Shown here: positions 22,641 through 31,812 of the stretch, one piece after another | How the letters are laid out: each line of letters starts with the position of its first letter | How positions within the stretch are numbered: the stretch's first letter is position 1 | Assembly: GCA_964036295.1 (NCBI GenBank) | Contig: OZ038472.1 | Span: 11,714,068 to 11,778,067 of the forward strand | Length of the DNA stretch: 64,000 nucleotides | Origin: Plumapathes pennacea | Lineage: Eukaryota; Cnidaria; Anthozoa; Antipatharia; Myriopathidae | Reading direction: 5' to 3' | The notes under the pieces: model-generated | What the model was told of the DNA's origin: nothing | The model's input: only the letters and a program-made list of their open reading frames with translations | Databases searched by the model: none | Translations under genes and position numbers: made by a program

Positions 22641-24050
22641 TTTTATATTACCTAATATTGGAAGTAGAATCTATGATCAGAAGCCATTTTGTACTCGATT
22701 GGTTTTTCTAGACTACGCACTGGCTCAGCTTCTGATATACATAAATTTCAGTTACGTTTATCAGATCAGTTTAATAATCGGTCTTCAGTCTAGAGTAGTC
22801 GTTTTGGTCCATTCTGGATAGAACAGTTCGTCATTCAGTCACACCTCTAGCGATTCATATCACTGTGACTTGATTTCTCTATTGACATACGAACTGATTT
22901 CAATCAAGTTGCGCCGGATTTGCATGATTGTGTCGTTTCGTTTGATCAATCATCCAGTACTACACGTATATTCGTAGCTGGAGATTTAGTTAAATTTTCA
23001 CTTAATGTAATTTGATTACAACGGTTGACCTCTCGCACAAGCTGGCGCTTACAGACTTGGTGAGAGAAATGCCAACTACGGAAGCCCTATAAGCCTTCAT
23101 GTGAAATGGTTATAATGGGAGAAAAGGGCCGCGACTAATGTGAATTTACATAGATTAAAACTAGAACAACAGCGATACAACGAGAGCAAGTGAACTATTA
23201 GCTATTTTTGGAGTGGGGGGGGGGGGGGGGTAATCTTGGTGCACGAAAAAGTGGTCGCTTAAAGAATTGGTCGCAACACCACAGAAGGCACAATAACTGA
23301 GTCTTGAAAAAACTCAAGTTACAGTTAAAACATTTATCAGGTTACTTATAGTGTCTATAAAAACTCACGTTTAATCAGACACAGTTTTAAACAAGAAACT
23401 TTGTATGAAATACTGCAGCACAACATAGTCTAAATGTGAAATGCATACACTATTGGCCAATGTCTTTAAAAGATGAAGATTTGTAAATCGAATAGTGTAA
23501 ACCTGAACGATGCTACTTTAGTGTCACTAGGAGTGTGCTTAAGATCCGTGAGCAAGTCAGTCACTTTAGTAATGGCCACAGAGAGCTGTTCATCGCCTCG
23601 GTAGTCAATAAGGCAATGTACAGTATGTGGTTGCTGTCAAAAAAAATCGGCACAAAACTAAACTAAACAGGAAGGACTATAAACACGTCACTCTTCATTT
23701 GTCTCTCATCCAGCACGCGGTTTGTGGTGTATATGTATATAGGCTGGTTGGAGACAGGAAAGGAACATTTAGATGGGAAAGACAAATAATTGAAAGAAAC
23801 TCGTACACACCGCGGCTGCATACCCCAAGGTCAATCAGTTTCAAAATCTATTTTCAAAATCTAACTTACGACCTAAATTAAATAAGAACCTCAATTACTA
23901 TTACTGAATGTGAAATGCATGGTACGGAACCTAAGGAAATTAAGAAAAGAAAACGTTTGACGCTTGTGAACTTGAGGATTTAATTGTTATGCAAATTTTG
24001 TTTTTCGACTGTCCTCTGAACCTTTGATACTTCAAGTTTACTGCAGCTTG
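22640..24050. other. Intergenic, no gene seen
   Basis: A G run occurs at 23215-23230. No coding exon or RNA gene could be recognised. Confidence 0.45.
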
Positions 24051-24054
24051 AACG

Positions 24055-24260
24055 TCGAGAGCACCCAACGAGGATATTTCTCAAAATACTTTTCTTTGTG
24101 TAAATACAATGGATATCTTCCCCAAAAGTAGTTCTTTTCGGTTTCTTTTCTGTTGCTGGCAAACACAGGGGTGTTCCATATTCCCAGGAAGGCAATTTCC
24201 GAATGTCTATTTCCCAGCAGAGCAGTCCCGGAAAGATCTCCCACCAACTGATTAAAACTT
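24055..24260 (+). repeat. Dispersed repeat D, copy 1
   Basis: Shares TCGAGAGCACCCAACGA, ATATTTCTCAAAATAC, GTTGCTGGCAAACACAG, CCCAGGAAGGCAATT and TTTCCCAGCAGAGC, in order, with 27923-28130. About 200 bp, roughly 80 percent alike by eye. Confidence 0.8.
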
Positions 24261-24536
24261 TTTTCCAGCCGGAAATAATAAATAACTGATTCCAGGCTAT
24301 AGAATACATATTTTTTCGTCAGCACAAAGCGACAGGCGGAAAATCTGTCTATTTTCGCAGGCTATGCAAGACTCAATTTTGCCAGAGGCCCGAAATGAGT
24401 GCATTTTTCTCAGCCAGCAGCAAAGACAAAACAAAACGCCTGCTAGCACAGGATGCTGTGTGGAACACATATTTTACGGAACAGCTCCGGTGGGTGCTCC
24501 TCGAACGTCAGCCATGACTAACTGCAACTCGACTAA

Positions 24537-24733
24537 GGCCCCGTTTACACTAGAGCGAATTTATCCGGATTCGAGGCATTTGTTTCCGGATTCGTGAAAA
24601 CTTTTACACTAGTTTTTGTGAATCCGGGGTCATTTTTAGTGAATCCGGAGAGAAAACGAATCCGGAATCGAAAGTGGGAACTTTGTATCCGGATAGTTTG
24701 TATCCGAAACAGTTTTCAAATGTAAACGGGGCC
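24537..24733. mobile_element. Harbinger-type MITE with TAA target duplication
   Basis: 197 bp. Terminal inverted repeat GGCCCCGTTTACA at both ends; TAA at 24534-24536 and again at 24734-24736. Interior rich in mirrored ATCCGGA and GAATCCGG motifs. A 3-bp TWA duplication with GGCC-starting ends is typical of PIF/Harbinger elements. No coding capacity. Confidence 0.88.
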
Positions 24734-24959
24734 TAAATATCGCCCAACTCCAGCCCATTATGTTACATATTTTGTGGTCCCGACTGCGAAAGTTCTAATT
24801 TTTTTAGCACTAGAATTTTAAACTAAAACTCCGGGGCACTTTCTTTCTCTCTCTTTCTAGATTTCATTCGTTTGTATGTTTCTCTCGATTAAAATAATAA
24901 TATATAATATTTTCTTTCACTGTAGGCTTAATTTTACTGCACTCTAAGGACTTCACTTG

Positions 24960-25190
24960 ACTGTACTGTATTGTGGCTATGGTTTGCTGTGTTGCGTTGC
25001 GTTGTGTCGTGTCGTGTCTTCCTATGCTGTGCTGTGCTATTTCGTGTCGTGTCGTTATTTGCGTTATGTTCGTTGCTGTGCGGTGTCGTGTTAAAATTTG
25101 CTGCAGTGTGTTGCGCTGTGTTCTGTGATGTGTTGTCGTTGGTGTTGTGTTGTGTTGTGCATTGATGACGTTTCTTGTGCTGCGCTGCTC
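24960..25190. repeat. TGTGCTG/GTGTCGT low-complexity stretch
   Basis: Degenerate runs of GTGCTGTG, GTTGCGTTGTG and TCGTGTCGTGTC over about 230 bp, immediately before STPR element copy 2. Confidence 0.75.
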
Positions 25191-25215
25191 TTCACTAGTA
25201 GAAGTAGAGAATAAT

Positions 25216-26979
25216 ACTACTAGAAATACGATAATCGCAGATACCTCCTCGCTCTGCCATTGATTGGACTTTTACTTTGTTTTACCGAAATGTGGACTCA
25301 ATCTTTTCTTCGAAGTCAAGTGCTACACGCAAAGGAAGGAGAAAAAGAGTCGATTGCGTGACGCCGTACGTATTTCCCACGGTCGGCACGTTCTCAAAAT
25401 TGAATACTTAAATTTTGAAGCTGGTTGGCCGCCGTAGTACGGGAAAAAAGGAACAGTAATTTTCCAACTTTGAATCCATGGGCAGCACAATTAAATGAGG
25501 CTTCCTGTGCGATTTTTTTTTACTCTGGACTGCATGCACCAGACTCAGGCATGCATATTTAATGAGCTTGAATTGTTTTGCATGTGAACCCGCTTAAAGC
25601 AGCATGATTTCTCCCAAAATCAAAGCAAAACTTGAACGGTTTACTTCAAATTATAAACGGGCTTCAGACCTAGTCATACTTCGAGGGGCTTGTGAACGAT
25701 TCTCGCTGCAATCACCGCGTCTCTAATTACAGCATTTGTTACAGCTTTAGTATTAAAAGAAAAAAATAAGACATTTGACTAAATCATTCAAGACTCTAAA
25801 TTCCGATTGCTCTGAGCGAATACGGTAGCCGAAACTGGCGACAGAAGCGTATTAAAGCAATACTTCGATGGAAAATGATCAGCATATAGATTTTAAAAAT
25901 ACATTCTTGAAGTGAGCGAGTTACACAAGATACGGGATAGAATATATTTGTCACGGTGATTGTTCGATTTTCACTGACTGACCTTTGTTGCTTGTCCTTT
26001 CTGAATAAGTATCTGAGGTTAACACAAAACGGCGTCTGAAGCTCCCAATTTGCTTTCAAGCGCTGTTCTGTCTGTTATAACATGTTTGTCGTCTTTTCTC
26101 TAGACGTATTTGGCGCTGTTCGATCGTTTCACGTTTTCGCCTTGCCTGTGCCTGTTCCCTTCTCTTTTGAAGACGAGCTTCGCGAGACCGTTCTGTTTCA
26201 AGTTTTCCAGTTTACGTTCTTCGACAACTGCAGCACGCTGTTGTCGGCGTAGAGTGTTGGCTTCATTTTGAGCTAGAAGCCTGCGGATACTCTGTTCAGA
26301 CGATTCATTGCCACGTCGGAAAGCTACTCGCTGGTGATTGGATTCTCTTTGCGGAGTCGTCTGCCTTGCCCGCTTTTGTTTCTGAAGTTCCCGATTTGCT
26401 TTCAAGCGCTGTTCTCTTTGTGGAGTCTTTTCTTCGGCTCGCTTGTGTTCATGCCGCTTTAGATCGGCATTCATGCGCTGTTTTCTCTGCGGAGTCTTTT
26501 CTTCGGCCCGCTTTTGCTCTTGAAGTTCCCGATTCGCTTTCAAGCGCTGTTTTCTTTGCGGAGTCGTTTCTTCGGCACGCTTCTGTTTATCATGCTGTCG
26601 TCTTTTTTCTAGACGTATTTGGTGCTGTTCGATTGTTTCACGATTCCGCCTTGCCCGTGCCTGTTCCCTTCTCTTTTGAAGACGAGCTTCGCGAGACCTT
26701 TCTGTTTCAAGTTTTTCAGTTTTCAAATAATTCATTTTCGTGAACGCAGTTACGTACAATTGTCAATAAAACTAACCACGCACATGTAAAGTTCGACGTT
26801 AGAACCGGGCTAATCGATAATTATCTATTACGTCATTGGCCTAGGCACCTGGCCTAAAAGTCGCCCTATGACAGACTGACGAACATTAAATTTCGAGATG
26901 GCGACTCGCTTGGAGTCTCCAAACAAAGCGATTTTGCTGCATTAGCGTCGTGATTATTACCCTCGCTTCGCTCGGGGAT
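25216..26979 (-). mobile_element. STPR-repeat element, copy 2 (longer)
   Basis: 1764 bp, co-linear with 19744-21166 but with about 340 bp more. On the minus strand it begins TCCCCGAGCGAAG after A and ends TTTCTAG before T. Both copies diverge abruptly outside these borders. A small CGAT-T-ATCG palindrome lies just inside the CTAG end. It carries the STPR reading frame below. Helitron membership is possible but not proven. Confidence 0.7.
26100..26735 (-). CDS. STPR-type 23-residue repeat protein, probably element-encoded
   Basis: 211 codons from the ATG at 26735; an open frame runs 8 codons further upstream without another ATG. Very basic protein made of 23-residue repeats of the form KRAEETTPQRKQRLKANREL plus 3 residues, at least four times, with ETIEQHQIRLEKRR at the first. 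This matches the score-and-three peptide repeat, a DNA-binding repeat known from silkworm FMBP-1 and common beside Helitron-like genes in invertebrates (family knowledge). The C-terminal 40 or so residues are a frame-shifted reading of a duplicated N-terminal module (see 26095-26220), so the frame is probably truncated. No helicase or nuclease follows. Confidence 0.6.
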   Translation of the reverse strand: MNYLKTEKLETERSREARLQKRREQARARRNRETIEQHQIRLEKRRQHDKQKRAEETTPQRKQRLKANRELQEQKRAEEKTPQRKQRMNADLKRHEHKRAEEKTPQREQRLKANRELQKQKRARQTTPQRESNHQRVAFRRGNESSEQSIRRLLAQNEANTLRRQQRAAVVEERKLENLKQNGLAKLVFKREGNRHRQGENVKRSNSAKYV

Positions 26980-27920
26980 CATCTTTATCTTTCGCAGTTA
27001 TGTAAGCTAAGTAGCAAAAAACAAAAGCAGGCTTAGGAATGTTTCTTGAGCTTTAGTGTTTTGGTGCACAATAGCAATACTATGTACGTTATAAAGCCAC
27101 TTGATTGTCCACTGAGTCGAGGGAACCTGAGACAGGTGATCGATATTTCTTGGGCTTTATGTGACGTCATGGAGATCATGTTGATGTAAGTACCTTTTGT
27201 GACCTTAGCGTAGTCGACAGTTCTTTATGTTCTGAATCCTGACAGATTGGTAAAAGACCATCAAATACTCATTTACAATGAAAATATCTGAGACACCTTT
27301 CATGCTGATAATAAACTCAATCCATTGCCCCGAGCAGTTACAAAATGAGGATAGTAAATACAAGCACGCCTTTCAGTTTAATCAATAACAGACATCTGGC
27401 TGTTCCGAGAATCCTAGGTGAACTTGAGTTCTTAATGCCAAAGAAAAACATCCATCCTACCAATAGTTTGTATAACATCGCCACTTGTAACGAATCGACC
27501 AATCACGAGCGTGGGAGTGCACGACAATTGCCGTCATACACAAAATTGTCTAGCCTAAGGACAGTTTGAGAACTTTTCATGAAAATTCATGCAATAAGCA
27601 AAAGCCATTGTTTTAGCAGGCATTGAGGTTGGTGCAGTGAGAGTCTTTCAGACAAGGCTTAACAGAAGAGACTCAGAGAGACAAGTTTAGGGTCCGGTCG
27701 CACTGGGAAATTTAGTTGATAATAACTCAGCAATGAGAGCATACGACGGCTTCTTCAATGTTTGGTAGCGACTTAGTAACATATATTTCTGGTGGCAAGC
27801 GGTGTTTGCACTTCAAATGATGCAAATGTCGATATTTATGTCGTTAAAGTTACGAGTGCGACCGGAGCCTTACTTATTATTTTCACTATTCACAGTAAGT
27901 TGGTTATTCTACATCATTGA
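26980..27920. other. Intergenic, no gene seen
   Basis: AT-rich sequence without recognisable coding exons. The open frame at 27345-27569 has no family features. Confidence 0.45.
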
Positions 27921-27922
27921 TT

Positions 27923-28130
27923 CTTCGAGAGCACCCAACGAAGATATTTCTCAAAATACGTTAGTTTGCGCAAATGTCTGGTTATTTGTCCAAAATATAG
28001 TTTATTTTCTGCTTTTTTACGTTGCTGGCAAACACAGAGGCGGTTCCACACTCCCAGGAAGGCAATTCAGAATATCCGTTTCCCAGCAGAGCGGTCCCAG
28101 AAAATCTCCCAGCCAGCAACTTGATGGTGT
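27923..28130 (+). repeat. Dispersed repeat D, copy 2
   Basis: Partner of 24055-24260; shared blocks are listed there. Confidence 0.8.
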
Positions 28131-28539
28131 ACCACTTTGTCAGAAAATGTCAGCATTTCAAACAAAAGTGTAGCCTCGATTGCAGTCTCGCTTATTCCCA
28201 TGCCTCCAGCGAGACTGAAAACTGATACCGGTTTACAGATTAAACCAATACACTGTATTTGAAATTCATATTTCGGTACTGATTGACGGCTTTCACGAAA
28301 AGCAATCCCTTTGTTATGAGAGTTAGCTTTATTTGTATGCGCATCAAACTAATCTCATAATAATTGTTTTTTGCACTGGGCCTCGTTTTGAATCAGAGGC
28401 AGTAGGTATGCCGGAAAAATCCTATTCAGTTATACAACTGCTACTCTATATTCTTATGTTGTTGTTCTCGCTCTTGTTTTCAGTTGAAGACCAGCGCATC
28501 CTAAAACGACTGAATTGCTCGAGCTAGGAGACAGACATC

Positions 28540-29592
28540 ATGGTTAACTTAACAGAGAACAACTCAACTAATGCTCCTAAAGGTTCTTCATCAGAATATT
28601 TGAGCACCATGGCAATAGTGAACATCAGTTTACAAAGCACCATCGTTCTTTTTGGCATAATTGGAAATATCCTTGTTTGCATCGTGATTCTACGAAAGCC
28701 CAAAATGAAATCCGTCATGAACCATTATCTCCTAAGTTTAGCGGTGTCTGATCTGGGCATTCTCACCGTCAGCTTCCCCATCGCCACTATGAGAGTGTTC
28801 GCTAAGAATTGGCTTCTAGGAAGGGTAGGGTGTTTGTTTGTTTTTCCAACAAGTGACCTGTTCTTGGGGGCATCCATCTGGTCAATCAAAGCCATAGCTA
28901 TCGAGAGGTACAGGAATATCGTTGGATCAAGTCGTTTTAGTCGCAACAGGTCTACAAAACCAGCGAAAATAGTCATCCCCTTGATTTGGGCTGCGTCCTT
29001 CTTGGTTAGCTCCGTTCCGATGTTTATCGTGATCGAGTATAATTCCGAGAATAGATCCTGTATTCTCGGGTGGTCCGAGGGTGAAGGATGGCACGTTGCG
29101 TATTTTGTGGCCTTATCTGTTCTTTGGTACATGATTCCACTCCTGGTAATAACTTACACCTACATCCATATTTCGCGCACACTAAAACAGAGTGAAACAT
29201 TCCAGCAGGCATCGATGCCCTTCGAAGAATCAGTAGAAATTTCCCAGAAACGTCATCAGAGGAGTCCCTTTACGCGCCAGTTAACAAGAGCAAGAATGCG
29301 TCGCCAGAACAACAAAGCGAAGAGAATCTTGACGCCTCTTGTAGTCTTATTCGCCGTGACCATGCTTCCTTTTAGCACTCTTCGCATTGGTCAGTTCCTT
29401 TGGGGTCACGTGATCTCTCCAGAAACTGACCTCGATCTTTTCATTGTCGTAATTTACGGAGTAATAATCAACTCATCTGTGAACCCAGTTATCTACTGCA
29501 TTGTCAGCAAGGACTTCAGACAAGGTTTTAAAGACATATTTAGTTGTATTAGCTGCAGAAAACAAAAGGCATATCCTGTCAATTCTCGCTGA
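28540..29592 (+). CDS. Class A (rhodopsin-like) GPCR, peptide-receptor-like orphan
   Basis: Intronless 350-residue seven-transmembrane receptor of the plasma membrane, expected to couple to G proteins. N-terminal N-glycosylation sites: NLT and NNST. Landmarks: GN in TM1 (N43), SLAVSDL in TM2 (D71), ECL1 Trp91, Cys98 and Cys174 as the TM3-ECL2 disulphide pair, ERY at 122-124 in place of DRY, Trp150 in TM4, Pro200 in TM5, NSSVNPVIY in TM7 (N315-Y319), and a Cys-containing tail (CISC) possibly palmitoylated. TM6 reads FAVTMLPF, so the usual CWxP Trp is Met275. An acceptor (TTTTCAG) at about 28481 suggests a spliced 5' UTR. The ligand cannot be named; similarity in style is to neuropeptide receptors. 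Confidence 0.93.
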   Translation: MVNLTENNSTNAPKGSSSEYLSTMAIVNISLQSTIVLFGIIGNILVCIVILRKPKMKSVMNHYLLSLAVSDLGILTVSFPIATMRVFAKNWLLGRVGCLFVFPTSDLFLGASIWSIKAIAIERYRNIVGSSRFSRNRSTKPAKIVIPLIWAASFLVSSVPMFIVIEYNSENRSCILGWSEGEGWHVAYFVALSVLWYMIPLLVITYTYIHISRTLKQSETFQQASMPFEESVEISQKRHQRSPFTRQLTRARMRRQNNKAKRILTPLVVLFAVTMLPFSTLRIGQFLWGHVISPETDLDLFIVVIYGVIINSSVNPVIYCIVSKDFRQGFKDIFSCISCRKQKAYPVNSR

Positions 29593-29935
29593 GCATGCCT
29601 CGCACGACTCGCAGCTCCAAAGGTTCACTAAAGAAGCACTTGAGTACTCCACTACGTCATGTTGTATCCGTGCAATTTGTCAGTGCAGCGTAAGGGCTAG
29701 ATGACGACGGTTTTATCCTATAATTGGTGAAGACGCATTTTTAACTATCGATTACGTCACATCTGGTACGCCCGTTTGTTGGTGACGTCACATCCGGTAC
29801 ATCAAAGCGAGGACCGATATAGATATGTCCGCCGCTAGTCCGTCGCATAATTTAGAAGAAGAAAGAGAAAAAGTCATACGAGGTAGAGCATATTCAAAGT
29901 CAGTCACAGTTTCTGAGTATTGTGGAAAAGCGATA
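29593..29935. other. GPCR downstream flank with two ACGTCA-type sites
   Basis: ATTACGTCACATCTGGTAC near 29750 and TGACGTCACATCCGGTAC near 29782 form an imperfect duplicate with a full CRE palindrome in the second. A short frame from ATG 29824 (43 codons, MSAASPSHNL) follows. It is unclear whether this is a promoter or chance. Confidence 0.3.
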
Positions 29936-29939
29936 CACT

Positions 29940-30175
29940 TGTTTTTTAGCTTCTAAAGCCTTTAGAAATGTCATTCATTTCGTATGTATTCGACTTGCAG
30001 TTCTGAGACTCAGGTGTATATAATTTATATTCATATAATCTCTTTGCTATCAGTTTGTTTTTTAGCTTCTGAAGCCTTTAGAAATATTATCCATTTCGTA
30101 TGCATTCGACTTCAGTGCAGTTCTGAGACTCAGGTGTATGTGTTCTATATTTATATGCTCTTTCTGCTACGCTAA
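29940..30175 (+). repeat. About 115-bp tandem duplication
   Basis: Two adjacent copies share TTTAGCTTCT-AAGCCTTTAG, CATTTCGTATG, ATTCGACTT and GCAGTTCTGAGACTCAGGTG. Copy 1 is about 29943-30055, copy 2 about 30058-30175. Confidence 0.85.
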
Positions 30176-31812
30176 ATACATTGACTTTGACCATGGCCTT
30201 TAACCAGGTTGCTTTAATATATATTGTTGCTCAATAGCTTGTGGTTAGAGCCTTGTAGAATCAATCCATGGGTGGTTTTGTACCATTTTACAGTTACATT
30301 CTTTGTCTTGTAACTCAGCATTTTGTGTACGGGGTCACTTCAACATTGGCGCGGCGTTTTTGTCGATGTCAAACAAGTCGACCACGACTTGCTTTAACTG
30401 AGGTTTCGAAGTTAAGTGATAATTCTCGCGATTTATACTAATCAGGTCTTCTTTACTCGGTCGTTGTTCATTGAAACCTGACAAATCAACACCTGATTAT
30501 TCCCTATTTACTGCGACAAAGAGCTAGCGCTCGAAACGTGAGCTTTCAATTCTTTTACGGCGTCTAGGTTTCTTATACCGTCCCAACAGTCGATTCATTT
30601 CCAACATCTGATAGTCGATCGTCTAGCTTGCACGACTCATTGCAACTGCGTTCTTCTCTTCTCAAATTGAAACCGGTTGAAAATTGATTTTTACTGAGTT
30701 TTCTGGTTCAGTCAAACTATTTCTTATACATTCTTCTTGTTGACCTTATTCTCCCCTTCTACATGATTTGGTGTGGACAGGAAACCAGTCTATTGTAATT
30801 GAGACAAGAGTTGTCTTGTCTGAAAAAAAAACTTTTTTCTTTGGTCCACCAATATTGATATAGTAATACATCTGTACTGAGCAACCCGGCACAGTGTCAA
30901 AAGATGTGTTCATAGAGCCTGAGCTTTGATACTGACGCGTTGCTGGTCAACGTTAACGTTTTTTTCTCGTCACGATAAAGCTCGTGTCGAGCACCTGTGA
31001 ATCACATCAAATTCTCGTTATCAGAAGCATTCCTGAAGTGCGCGCTGTTTGAGTGCCTTCTTTATGTAATGGCTCCCCCAGCGGTTTATATGGTTATTCA
31101 CCGTTTAACGCCCGAGCGCGATTAAAGAGCTTTGGAGGTTCTTCTTGTGCAAATTAGAATCGATGACAGCAATGGAAGCAATGGAAAATTGTCTTCAGCG
31201 CTTTCTTTACGTTTTTATGACTCTGGCAGAAATAATTTTGACTAAGTCCAAAGTCCAAAGTACTTCGCCCTCTTTTCCTGAGCGAAAGAACTATCTTCAA
31301 TCCTTCAAATGCCGCCCAGGCACGTTCTGATACCGACCTGTAAAAAAAAGAAAGCATTTGAAGTCACACTCAAGCTAGGGCTTGCGCTACTATAAATCGA
31401 CTCAAACCACAAAACTGATTCGTCTCATTGTTTTGTTTGCTGTCTGCTTGGTTTAACTTCTCTGTTTTTAACTAATGCATCCTGGTATAGTTTCACTGGG
31501 CGGTACTTCAAAGCTGAACTCTATGTTGACAAAAGGCCGTTAGTGCATAGCAAGCAATAATGTGCTAATTAGCTTTCACAGTATCACCTTGCTGGGTGAA
31601 AAAGACTGTGTACTTTGGGACAAAAGGCTTGTACGCGGGTATTAACTTTCCTTTTATCGTTACTTGGAAATAAGTCAATAGTGTCGTCTCTTTGGCATTG
31701 TTAACATCAAGAACCTGATTTTAAGCTATGAAAAGGGATTAGACCAGTATTTTAGCAGTGTCACTGAAACCAAACAAGCCAAGATTTTACAGCACGGAAA
31801 GGGACTTTGAAC
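30176..31812. other. Intergenic, presumed 5' flank of the chitin-binding gene
   Basis: No coding exon supported. At 30515-30560 the motif AGCGCTCGAAACGTGAGCTT, a segment typical of dispersed anthozoan repeats, is visible. The sequence just upstream of 31813 is presumably 5' UTR and promoter. Confidence 0.4.

Noticed and set aside
24971..25165. Cys-rich small protein (MWLWFAVLRCVVSC type)
   Set aside because: Translation of the TGTGCTG low-complexity stretch.
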